From positions 1,054,001 to 1,118,000 of the forward strand of contig CALSFV010000215.1 of assembly GCA_943737045.1 (NCBI GenBank): a stretch of DNA of 64,000 nt. The letters are read 5' to 3'. The DNA comes from Parapristionchus giblindavisi (Eukaryota > Nematoda > Chromadorea > Rhabditida > Diplogasteridae). Below are positions 23,201 through 32,400 of this stretch, piece after piece. Within the stretch, counting starts at the first letter, position 1. Each line of letters opens with the position of its first letter. The notes beneath the pieces are model-generated. The model had not been told where the DNA came from. It worked only from the letters and a program-made list of their open reading frames with translations, and made no database searches. The position numbers were made by a program, and so were the translations under genes.

Positions 23201-25005
23201 AAAATTTAATAAATAGTATCCATATTTATTTAAATTGTTTGACTATACCCTGACGTATACCTGAAAAACCTGAATATTTACCTACCTGAATAAATACCTG
23301 AACATTGATAATGTTAGAGAATATAATGTAAAGATGATAAGTGCCATTAAGGTTTCTCGAGACAGTATCATACAGAATGCACAGTTCTCGCAATCTCTAT
23401 CACACAAACAGAGAATGGATGCAATCAGTCGGAAGAAACGGGTAAGAATTAACTGAGAATGACCTTATTTGGCCTTTACTTAGTGTATTAAACGACCCTA
23501 TCTTTCCCTAGCTCATTAAGCCATCCTTAACTTATTAAGGTAAATTACATCTTAATCGGAATGGTCGTCACTTTCATTGGATGCTGGCTACCCCTCACTA
23601 GTGTCAATCTACTCAAAGATTTCAGTAAGAATTTATTTATGCATATAATCTGACCTTTAAGATATTTTATAAGTCAATAGAAACAGACGAATTATTTAGT
23701 GTTATATTTTTTCTACCTATATTAAATATTTCTAAAAATTTTAGAATACATAGAAATTTGCATTGTATAGATTTAATGCGGCCTAATTTTGGTTCCCATT
23801 TACTGATATCTAAATACCAATATTACAGAATCTGAGCCCTCATTCGTATTAGCTCAACCATTCTTCTGGCCTTTAGTTGCCCATTGCATTGCCATGTCTC
23901 TAGTCATATGGAATCCTCTTCTCTTCTTTTGGTTAACAAGGAAACAAAAGAGAATGATGGGATTGAGCAAGATCATCAACACCAGCGAGGTACTTATAAC
24001 ACTTATCGTTACTTAGTCTCCTCTAGTCTAATAAGTCTCCTTAGTCTACTTGATTAGATTAACGTTGAATCGTGTAGTGAACTTTTCGTGAAGGCAATGA
24101 ATACGATACAAAAGCATGGAAAACTTTCTTTACTGATACATTCTTACATGACGAAAACTATGCAAAGGGAAAATGTACGAAAATAAGTGTGAATTTAACA
24201 GATGATCGACAGTTTCGTCGCTGGTTTCTGGCAGTATCAGGTCTTAAAACATTTGTCCCCACTACCACTCGTGATGATTTATACTTTCCCACTCTTCACA
24301 CGATAACCACTCAAACAATGAACACCCTCACTTTCTGTAACTTTGTTGTGAAATTATCGATTTCTGAGATTCGGCTCTGTGCCAACTATTGATTTCCGAT
24401 TTGTCATTATCCTTCTATCCCTATCGCCTATGAGATCCTTATTACTTTTTCGATGTAACACTCTACTGTACTAATATGCGCACAGTCCCTCTTCAACTAT
24501 CGCTTACTATAATGATCTAAGATTAAAGATCAATCAGTATTCAGTTCTAAAGATCAAAGATCAAATAATTCAGGTTGTGGCATCGTTCACATCTCGTTTG
24601 AGTAGTCTTCGAAGACCATCATCAAGACGAACGAGTAGTGTTCTTCTCAATAACAACAACAGTGTTACGACAGTCAAACCTAGCTTGTCAGTCCATTTAT
24701 TGTCATAATATTTATATGATCAGTTAAGAGAAACTAACGAAACCTTATGAAAAAATTCGGAAAGATGAATCAACCGTGATAATTATTCCGTTTTTCTTAA
24801 ATTCTTCTAAAAACATTGTCATGAACTTTGTAGATGATCAAGTTTTAGACCACTTTTCATTTTCAGAATCCGTAAACGACAAGGAACGACGGATTCAGAT
24901 TCATCTATAACAGGAAGTCGTCCTCTTGTCATCCCTCAACAGGTCGTAGTTAGATCTCCATCTTCCTCTCTTGCTCCTCCTGACGCTAACGAACATAATC
25001 TTTGA
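17276..25005 (+). CDS. Rhodopsin-class neuropeptide receptor (NPY/NPF-like, npr-type), 13 exons, 431 aa
   Basis: Exons: 17276-17370, 20107-20208, 20433-20522, 21382-21468, 21524-21593, 22347-22437, 22681-22799, 23066-23119, 23352-23441, 23540-23624, 23829-23989, 24574-24686, 24867-25005. All junctions are GT-AG with matching phases, giving 1296 bp. Likely a plasma-membrane receptor coupling a peptide ligand to G proteins. Landmarks: NIS glycosylation site at residue 7; TM1 with GLIAN; TM2 with [10 protein letters not shown]; Cys110 before TM3; [10 protein letters not shown] at 127-136, where DRY is DKF; TM4 Trp160; Cys192 and Cys196 in loop 2; Pro222 in TM5; CWLP at 281-284 in TM6; WNPLLFFW from 322 (NPxxF for NPxxY) in TM7. 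The tail is Ser/Arg-rich and ends in HNL. Intron 1 (2.7 kb) holds simple repeats. AATAAA strings near 25508 and 25572 are possible polyadenylation signals. The receptor class is certain; the npr family is likely; the exact orthologue and ligand are not determined. Confidence 0.92.
19149..19512. repeat. CCCTCT hexamer microsatellite in receptor intron 1
   Basis: A nearly pure run of CCCTCT, perfect from about 19230 to 19512. It gives long artificial Glu-Gly and Arg-Gly frames on the minus strand. It lies wholly within intron 1 of the receptor gene. Confidence 0.96.
19513..19818. repeat. 51-bp minisatellite, six copies
   Basis: CCACTACC recurs at 19513, 19564, 19615, 19666, 19717 and 19768, exactly 51 bp apart. 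Each unit contains CCCTTTTCCCCTTCC followed by CCTCTC repeats. The units look identical, so this is a recent expansion growing out of the adjacent hexamer tract. The period is divisible by three, which explains the uninterrupted minus-strand frame across it. It is intronic and not a gene. Confidence 0.95.
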
Positions 25006-25637
25006 TCTTTCATCTCTCGTGTGTAGTTTGATCGCTGATTCCTTGCTCACATTGTAGTTTGGTCATCATCGATTGCTCTTATACATATAGTTTGATCTTT
25101 CACTAGTCTATGATATTCCTTTCTTGCCATTGTATCGATCCTATATCTATTGCTTGTAATCGATTAACCGATCTCCCATAACATTTTACGATTCTAGTCA
25201 AGCTACCGTAATCTCTAAACCATATTTTCCCTGATTATCAATTTTTGCCAATCGATAATGATGCTTTACACAATTCTTATCTTTACAATTAGGTGTAATT
25301 GTCTGTTCTCATTGTATCACAATATTTCTTAACGGGTTATCAGAATCGCTCCGTTCTTCCCCTCTACGTGTGTACTGTTAACATGCTTCGAGTGACAATT
25401 ATTTGTCTAGTCTATAAATCAATCGATATTATGAAGCTTTATTTGCCATTATAGCTCTCATAAATACTTTATGTATTCAAGATCAGTGCAGTTCAACCAA
25501 AATGCATAATAAAAAACATATTTTCTATATTTCAGAAGAATAACGACGAAAAGTGAGAATCTTTAAACGCAAATAAAACAAAATCGAACTAGCATCTATA
25601 GATATTGCTTTTGAAGGTATTAATTCAACAGAGGTGA
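25006..25637. other. 3' flank of the receptor gene
   Basis: The GATCTTTGATCTTT-like motif overlaps the stop codon (24998-25012) and a shorter form occurs near 25090. Candidate polyadenylation signals are at 25508 and 25572. No further coding sequence is recognised. Confidence 0.5.
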
Positions 25638-25797
25638 ATGGTTCTCAACATTAATTCTACAGACATATTCCAACTTTTGCCACTCTTCTCAAGTTCTTTC
25701 GATGGCTGGCCAAGTTCGGCCACCTTCTGGCCAAAGGCCACATCAACAGACACATATAACCAGACCAGTGAAGCTGCGGGATTCACCAGTCAGAAGG
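25638..25797 (+). CDS. Tentative first exon of an unidentified gene
   Basis: ATG at 25638 opens 53 codons plus one base before a GGTATTA donor. The peptide starts MVLNINSTDIFQ and has two N-glycosylation sequons (NST, NQT). It has no hydrophobic signal peptide. Its outgoing phase fits the candidate exon at 27237 (G + AT gives Asp), which is the only support for joining them. I do not recognise the product. It could be a random open frame. Confidence 0.3.
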
Positions 25798-26089
25798 GTA
25801 TTATGAGAATTGTTGATCTCCTACTTTACTCCGACGCTCCCTACTTAATTATTGAATAATTGTAAGTCAGATCATCAACCCTAATAAGCACTTAATAATG
25901 GACCTCTCTTGGTAATATATCCATTAAAAAATATATCCATTGAAAATAAAAATACCTTGCAATTGTACGATTTATAGTAAGATACAGTACTGGTTTTGAT
26001 ATAGATCTCGTACAACAATCAATACAGAGATAATACTCACCTTTCAGTTTCTGTGTCAGATCGTGCCTTTAATGGCACGTATGTGTCTA
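25798..26089. other. No recognised feature
   Basis: AT-rich. It would be part of an intron if the tentative exons on either side are real. Confidence 0.3.
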
Positions 26090-26240
26090 TTCTAGCCCGA
26101 TGATTCTTCTTCTGGACCGATGGTTCCTATTGGGATGGTTCCTTTTGGCCCGATAATTTCTCTTAGGTCCCGATGGGTCCCCTCTAGGGGCCCAATGGTT
26201 TCTCCTGGGGCCCGAAGTTTCCTGTTGGGGCACGATAGTT
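26090..26240. repeat. Degenerate GCCCGATGGTTCC minisatellite
   Basis: Five to seven imperfect copies of a roughly 25-bp unit resembling GGCCCGATGGTTCCTNTTGG follow each other. The block is GC-richer than its flanks. Copies differ at many positions, so the repeat is old. Confidence 0.6.
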
Positions 26241-26403
26241 CGTTCTCTATTTAGCTTACCTTCTTTGTTCTCAATGTCTACTCGTTCTTCTCATAGTTCG
26301 CACTTGATATAGTTTGAATTTACGATTTATTTTTCAATTACCAGGTTGTTACCGTAATCTTAGCCACTTTCAATATACTGTCTCATAAATAATTTGTAAT
26401 CGC

Positions 26404-26482
26404 TTATTATTTAATATAGGGGATATATTTATTATATACGTTATAAGGTATATAATGAATATATCCCCTATATTAATAATAA
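26404..26482. repeat. Long AT-rich hairpin
   Basis: TTATTATTTAATATAGGGG continues into a ~35-bp stem ending ATTATATAC. This is answered by GTATATAAT, then ATATCCCCTATATTAATAATAA after a loop of about 8 bases. The stem has only one or two mismatches. It may be the remnant of a very short fold-back element. Confidence 0.75.
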
Positions 26483-27032
26483 ATAGTAGTAAAATAAATT
26501 TAAAAAAAATAAAGTCATTTCGCGATTCCAGTCAATTTGAATGCGTACGTGAGTTATGTCTGATTCCAGAACTTTCGAGTGTACTTTCTGCGTCCATTTT
26601 TGATTTGTGAACTTTGTTTCGAATATTTTACTTACTAGATCGCTTATTTATTCATTAATGGATACATGCACTATGTAGGAGTACTTGAAGGGAATCAGAG
26701 TTGATTTTAATCGAACTTCGTGACCACATCTTGTATGTTCCAGAATAGTCCTTGTTTCCTAGCAAATTTCCTTCTTTCTTCTACTTATTGTTAACATTAC
26801 TTTCATCGTGCGTCATCGTTGCTCGAATGATTCAAAACCTATGATCGCTTTGTCTGATTTACGATAATTTCAGGTACTTTTGTAGCTTCCACATGTAACA
26901 CTCGTGCTCTGCCTGTCTCCGTTGCGACAGCCCATTGCCTCATCCATATGCTCTAAATGAATTCGATTGATGTGAGTGATCCTATCATGAATGATTCAGG
27001 ACCGATAGCATTGTCTGATTTACAATGTTTTC

Positions 27033-27226
27033 CATAGGTGGGCACGGTGGGGGAAAGGCTGTGCGCAAACCGGGGAATTGTAAGGCAAGGCTATGCGCAT
27101 GGCCATTTTTAGCAGATTTGACCGGAAATTTTCCAATTTTTTGCGAAGCAAGGCTATGTGCAAGGCCCCCCAAGGGAAGGCAAGGCTGCGCGCAAAAAAG
27201 AATTCGTTTTCACGCGCCCACCTATG
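27033..27226. mobile_element. 194-bp hAT-like MITE with 8-bp target-site duplication
   Basis: The ends are CATAGGTGGGC and its complement GCCCACCTATG, close to the CAGGGGTGGGC type of hAT termini. Both sides carry the identical octamer ATGTTTTC (27025-27032 and 27227-27234), the duplication length of hAT transposition. The interior is GC-rich and contains three copies of a string like GCAAGGCTATGCGCA. It has no coding capacity. The right duplicate forms part of a TTTTCAG acceptor. Confidence 0.85.
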
Positions 27227-27236
27227 ATGTTTTCAG

Positions 27237-27311
27237 ATACTTGGACCTCATCTACACGATCTCACCCAGCGAGTAGAAGCTCCGTGATGATACATCTCAC
27301 ACCTTCGCAAG
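27237..27311 (+). CDS. Tentative 75-bp internal exon
   Basis: It is preceded by GTTTTCAG, ends at a GTATGC donor, is 75 bp long (a multiple of three) and is open in one frame. That frame is rich in Ser, Thr and Arg (TWTSSTRSHPASRSS). Its incoming phase matches the tentative exon ending at 25797. No domain is recognised. It may belong to the same unidentified gene as the tandem exons downstream, but the phase step between them would need another exon. Confidence 0.3.
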
Positions 27312-27326
27312 GTATGCTATCTTTAC

Positions 27327-27628
27327 TTTTTCCCGTTTAAAACACTTTTCGTTTTGCGGTCGTAACTGCAAGTATTTCCGAATATATTTTTTCTGATGAG
27401 GGAGCTGTGGCGCATTTCGTGTTATTAGACATTAATCGATGACAGTGCATGGTCTGTCCCGGGTTCGCGCCAGGATAACATGTTACACTGCCTAACTGTG
27501 GGTTGTGGACATCCCACGTCTGTCATTGGTATAGTGTCTGATAACATTGTTAACTTTATAAGCCATGGCTCAATCTTGGTTAAAATATATTCGGAACACT
27601 TTTTAATGTGCTTTTTTTCTTCTTCATC
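27327..27628. repeat. Direct duplication, copy A (tRNA-like core)
   Basis: It shares more than 240 nearly identical bases with the copy 363 bp downstream. The core has GTGGCGCATTTCG and CCCGGGTTCGCGCC, which loosely resemble RNA polymerase III A and B boxes. Copy A carries about 24 extra bases near 27350-27375 that are missing from copy B. Confidence 0.8.
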
Positions 27629-27689
27629 TGACAAATTGCACTGCTTTTGATAGGAAGTTTGAGAGAGAGCGTTAGGTAGTTGTCTTCCC

Positions 27690-27970
27690 TTTTTTCCTGT
27701 TTAAAACGCTATTTTTCCAAATATATTTTTTCTTATGAGGGAGCTGTGGCGCATTTCGTGTTATTGGACATTAATCGATGACAGTGCATGGTCTGTCCCG
27801 GGTTCGCGCCAGGATAACATGTTACACTGCCTAACTGTGGGTTGTGGACATCCCACGTCTGTCATTGGTATAGTGTCTGATAACATTGTTAACTTTATAA
27901 GGCATGGCTCAATCTTGGTTAAAATATATTTGGAACACTTTTTTAATGTGCTTTTCTTCTTCTTATATTT
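27690..27970. repeat. Direct duplication, copy B (tRNA-like core)
   Basis: Second copy of the 27327-27628 segment, differing by a few substitutions and one small deletion. It may be a pair of SINE insertions or one local duplication. No flanking target-site duplication was resolved. Confidence 0.8.
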
Positions 27971-28468
27971 TGAAAGGATAATGGAGAGAGAGTGTTATCC
28001 CAACGCTAAGGTATGACCACTGCATAATTCGATTATCCAAAAAAAGTATTTGATGTTAGTTTACGAGTGGTGTGTTTTGTGTTTGTTCACACATTTCGAA
28101 GCTGAACGTTATTGTGCATGTGCTTAGGGCCCTCTTCCCTATTGGTGCCCCTTCATCGTTGGGGGCTAATGGTGCGTTGAGTGAAGACACGACCGTCTAC
28201 ATCTTTAACTGAAAGCCTAGCGATGAGTTCACTCACTTGCCATATCACTTGTATCACTAACATCTCATACTCTCATTTTAATCATATCTGTCAAGTTTGG
28301 CATACCATGGCAAGGGATAACAAGAGATGGCGTATCAAAAGTAATTAATTAGATTTTTGTGTTTAAGCATAAGAATCAAGTTGATCGCATTTGGTAATTT
28401 TTTTTGTGAAACACTAGCAAATTTTGAGGAAGCCTCATCGCATTTTGTGATTTTTCGTGAAAAAACAG
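27971..28468. other. No recognised feature
   Basis: A few CGCATTTTG-type strings recur at 28385-28480. No exon can be supported. Confidence 0.3.
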
Positions 28469-28630
28469 GCCGCATTTTGCAATTCTGATCTATGGCCTAC
28501 GTTCGAGCGAGATATTCGTGCTAATCAATATGTGTATTTCCTTCCTTTTCAACCATCTACGAGGAAGGATGACATCTCTACGACGCTTCTTTGTTTACTC
28601 GATGTTCACTCTACGAAGGATTCACTTCTG
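28469..28630 (+). CDS. Weak candidate exon before the tandem array
   Basis: A 162-bp segment open for 54 codons. It lies between a poor acceptor (AAAAACAG without a pyrimidine tract) and a GTATAG donor, with phase 0 on both sides. That matches the incoming phase of the next exon at 28734. The acceptor is weak and the peptide unrecognised, so chance is a real possibility. Confidence 0.2.
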
Positions 28631-28733
28631 GTATAGGATAATTATTGAAATATTAAAATTATCAGCTTTTTAAAATGAACAGATGTCTGTTCTGAATTTT
28701 AAGAAATTGTGCTAATCAATACCTCTTTTCCAG

Positions 28734-28862
28734 CCAGCTCTCGATCCCTCCATCTACGGTATGCGTTCAGCTATTATACCCGATCACTCATCTCGGTCGA
28801 CCAAAGTTGTTGAGAAGACGGCGATCAAGAGGGTTGAGAAGACGGCGATCAAGAGGAGAAAG
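28734..28862 (+). CDS. Founder-type (edge) exon of the tandem array, 129 bp
   Basis: Bounded by TTTTCCAG and AAG|GTAATT, in phase 0-0, 43 codons. The last 28 codons (from CCC GAT) are the same as in the repeated exons apart from one codon. The first 15 codons are only about half identical at DNA level and encode PALDPSIYGMRSAII instead of the LTHEFVIDRN type. The length is conserved exactly despite the divergence, which suggests it was or is an exon homologous to the repeated ones. DPSIYG faintly recalls the DPxIY/NPxxY end of a 7TM helix, but that is a guess. Confidence 0.5.
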
Positions 28863-29197
28863 GTAATTATATTTATTCAATAATGTATAAAGATGTGTTA
28901 TCATTTTGTTGTTGTCTATGGACGAGAATTGAGTCACGGAATGATGTATACTACATCAAAGAATGGACAAGTTAAACTTATCTATTCAATTTATTGATTG
29001 ATTGCTATATTTATACGCTCACTTAATTATTGTGGATTGAGCAGCGAACATGTTTGGATACGCTAGGAACAATTGAGTATTGTATCAGTAGTTTTATTTC
29101 GGAGGGATCATCTTGAAAACGGTTCCTTTAACATCTTAACCTGGTTAATCGCCGTTTCTTAGTTTTATAGGGATGTAGATGAACAAGCGAATTATGA

Positions 29198-29422
29198 GTG
29201 GATTTACCCTTTGATTTACTGTTGCTCTTTAGTATTCTTGTGATATTGGGTGGCACGGTTTTATTTAAAGATCGTGTACAAGTACTTGAAGGTACGGTAG
29301 TTGCAGTTCGGCATACTGTAGGAGTAGTGAATAGTGCGATTGGAGTAGCTTTATCTCAAAGAAACCATCCTAAAACGGTTATTTTCATATACGATTTAAA
29401 GAGAATGTTCTATCGATATTGA
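29198..29422 (+). other. 225-bp open frame in each array spacer (first of 47)
   Basis: A 74-codon frame without an ATG (it opens at a GTG directly after a TGA) recurs in every spacer at the same offset. The frame has a hydrophobic stretch (LLLLFSILVILGG) near its start. Two recurrent variants inside it are silent (CCC/CCA, TTA/TTG). Two private ones change residues (Val to Leu in the unit at 47078, Val to Asp in the unit at 58283). It lacks a eukaryotic start codon and a compatible pair of splice sites. All 47 copies descend from one ancestor, so recurrence is not independent evidence. It is probably a chance frame. Confidence 0.2.
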
Positions 29423-29480
29423 TCTCTTTAATGTTAAGATAGTTTCTAATCAATTAAACTAATCAATAACTCTTTTCCAG

Positions 29481-32400
29481 CTTACCCATGAGTTCGTCAT
29501 CGACCGAAACCGCAGATCTTCCGTACCCGATTGCTCATCTCGGTCGACCAAAGTTGTTGAGAAGACGGCGATAAAGAGGGTTGAGAAGACGGCGATCAAG
29601 AGGAGAAAGGTAATTATATGTATTCCATAATGTATAAAGATGTGTTATCATTTTGTTGTTGTCTATGGACGAGAATTGAGTCACGGAATGATGTATACTA
29701 CATCAAAGAATGGACAAGTTAAACTTATCTATTCAATTTATTGATTGATTGCTATATTTATACGCTCACTTAATTATTGTGGATTGAGCAGCGAACATGT
29801 TTGGATACGGTAGGAACAATTGAGTATTGTATCAGTAGTTTTATTTCGGAGGGATCATCTTGAAAACGGTTCCTTTAACATCTTAACCTGGTTAATCGCC
29901 GTTTCTTAGTTTTATTGGGATGTAGATGAACAAGCGAATTATGAGTGGATTTACCCTTTGATTTACTGTTGCTCTTTAGTATTCTTGTGATATTGGGTGG
30001 CACGGTTTTATTTAAAGATCGTGTACAAGTACTTGAAGGTACGGTAGTTGCAGTTCGGCATACTGTAGGAGTAGTGAATAGTGCGATTGGAGTAGCTTTA
30101 TCTCAAAGAAACCATCCTAAAACGGTTATTTTCATATACGATTTAAAGAGAATGTTCTATCGATATTGATCTCTTTAATGTTAAGATAGTTTCTAATCAA
30201 TTAAACTAATCAATAACTCTTTTCCAGCTTACCCATGAGTTCGTCATCGACCGAAACCGCAGATCTTCCGTACCCGATTGCTCATCTCGGTCGACCAAAG
30301 TTGTTGAGAAGACGGCGATCAAGAGGGTTGAGAAGACGGCGATCAAGAGGAGAAAGGTAATTATATTTATTGAATAATGTATAAAGATGTGTTATCATTT
30401 TGTTGTTGTCTATGGACGAGAATTGAGTCACGGAATGATGTATACTACATCAAAGAATGGACAAGTTAAACTTATCTATTCAATTTATTGATTGATTGCT
30501 ATATTTATACGCTCACTTAATTATTGTGGATTGAGCAGCGAACATGTTTGGATACGGTAGGAACAATTGAGTACTGTATCAGTAGTTTTATTTCGGAGGG
30601 ATCATCTTGAAAACGGTTCCTTTAACATCTTAACCTGGTTAATCGCCGTTTCTTAGTTTTATTGGGATGTAGATGAACAAGCGAATTATGAGTGGATTTA
30701 CCCTTTGATTTGCTGTTGCTCTTTAGTATTCTTGTGATATTGGGTGGCACGGTTTTATTTAAAGATCGTGTACAAGTACTTGAAGGTACGGTAGTTGCAG
30801 TTCGGCATACTGTAGGAGTAGTGAATAGTGCGATTGGAGTAGCTTTATCTCAAAGAAACCATCCTAAAACGGTTATTTTCATATACGATTTAAAGAGAAT
30901 GTTCTATCGATATTGATCTCTTTAATGTTAAGATAGTTTCTAATCAATTAAACTAATCAATAACTCTTTTCCAGCTTACCCATGAGTTCGTCATCGACCG
31001 AAACCGCAGATCTTCCGTACCCGATTGCTCATCTCGGTCGACCAAAGTTGTTGAGAAGACGGCGATCAAGAGGGTTGAGAAGACGGCGATCAAGAGGAGA
31101 AAGGTAATTATATTTATTGAATAATGTATAAAGATGTGTTATCATTTTGTTGTTGTCTATGGACGAGAATTGAGTCACGGAATGATGTATACTACATCAA
31201 AGAATGGACAAGTTAAACTTATCTATTCAATTTATTGATTGATTGCTATATTTATACGCTCACTTAATTATTGTGGATTAAGCAGCGAACATGTTTGGAT
31301 ACGGTAGGAACAATTGAGTACTGTATCAGTAGTTTTATTTCGGAGGGATCATCTTGAAAACGGTTCCTTTAACATCTTAACCTGGTTAATCGCCGTTTCT
31401 TAGTTTTATTGGGATGTAGATGAACAAGCGAATTATGAGTGGATTTACCCTTTGATTTGCTGTTGCTCTTTAGTATTCTTGTGATATTGGGTGGCACGGT
31501 TTTATTTAAAGATCGTGTACAAGTACTTGAAGGTACGGTAGTTGCAGTTCGGCATACTGTAGGAGTAGTGAATAGTGCGATTGGAGTAGCTTTATCTCAA
31601 AGAAACCATCCTAAAACGGTTATTTTCATATACGATTTAAAGAGAATGTTCTATCGATATTGATCTCTTTAATGTTAAGATAGTTTCTAATCAATTAAAC
31701 TAATCAATAACTCTTTTCCAGCTTACCCATGAGTTCGTCATCGACCGAAACCGCAGATCTTCCGTACCCGATTGCTCATCTCGGTCGACCAAAGTTGTTG
31801 AGAAGACGGCGATAAAGAGGGTTGAGAAGACGGCGATCAAGAGGAGAAAGGTAATTATATGTATTCCATAATGTATAAAGATGTGTTATCATTTTGTTGT
31901 TGTCTATGGACGAGAATTGAGTCACGGAATGATGTATACTACATCAAAGAATGGACAAGTTAAACTTATCTATTCAATTTATTGATTGATTGCTATATTT
32001 ATACGCTCACTTAATTATTGTGGATTAAGCAGCGAACATGTTTGGATACGGTAGGAACAATTGAGTACTGTATCAGTAGTTTTATTTCGGAGGGATCATC
32101 TTGAAAACGGTTCCTTTAACATCTTAACCTGGTTAATCGCCGTTTCTTAGTTTTATTGGGATGTAGATGAACAAGCGAATTATGAGTGGATTTACCCTTT
32201 GATTTGCTGTTGCTCTTTAGTATTCTTGTGATATTGGGTGGCACGGTTTTATTTAAAGATCGTGTACAAGTACTTGAAGGTACGGTAGTTGCAGTTCGGC
32301 ATACTGTAGGAGTAGTGAATAGTGCGATTGGAGTAGCTTTATCTCAAAGAAACCATCCTAAAACGGTTATTTTCATATACGATTTAAAGAGAATGTTCTA

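Noticed and set aside
28469..28862. Second GPCR whose TM7 would read LLCLLDVHSTKDSLL then PALDPSIYG
   Set aside because: Only a faint DPxIY resemblance; no upstream transmembrane exons could be found between 25.8 and 28.4 kb and the first acceptor is poor.
29233..29290. Possible extra mini-exon in each array spacer (CTCTTTAG acceptor, AAG|GTACGG donor)
   Set aside because: It is 58 bp long and would shift the frame between the phase-0 array exons.
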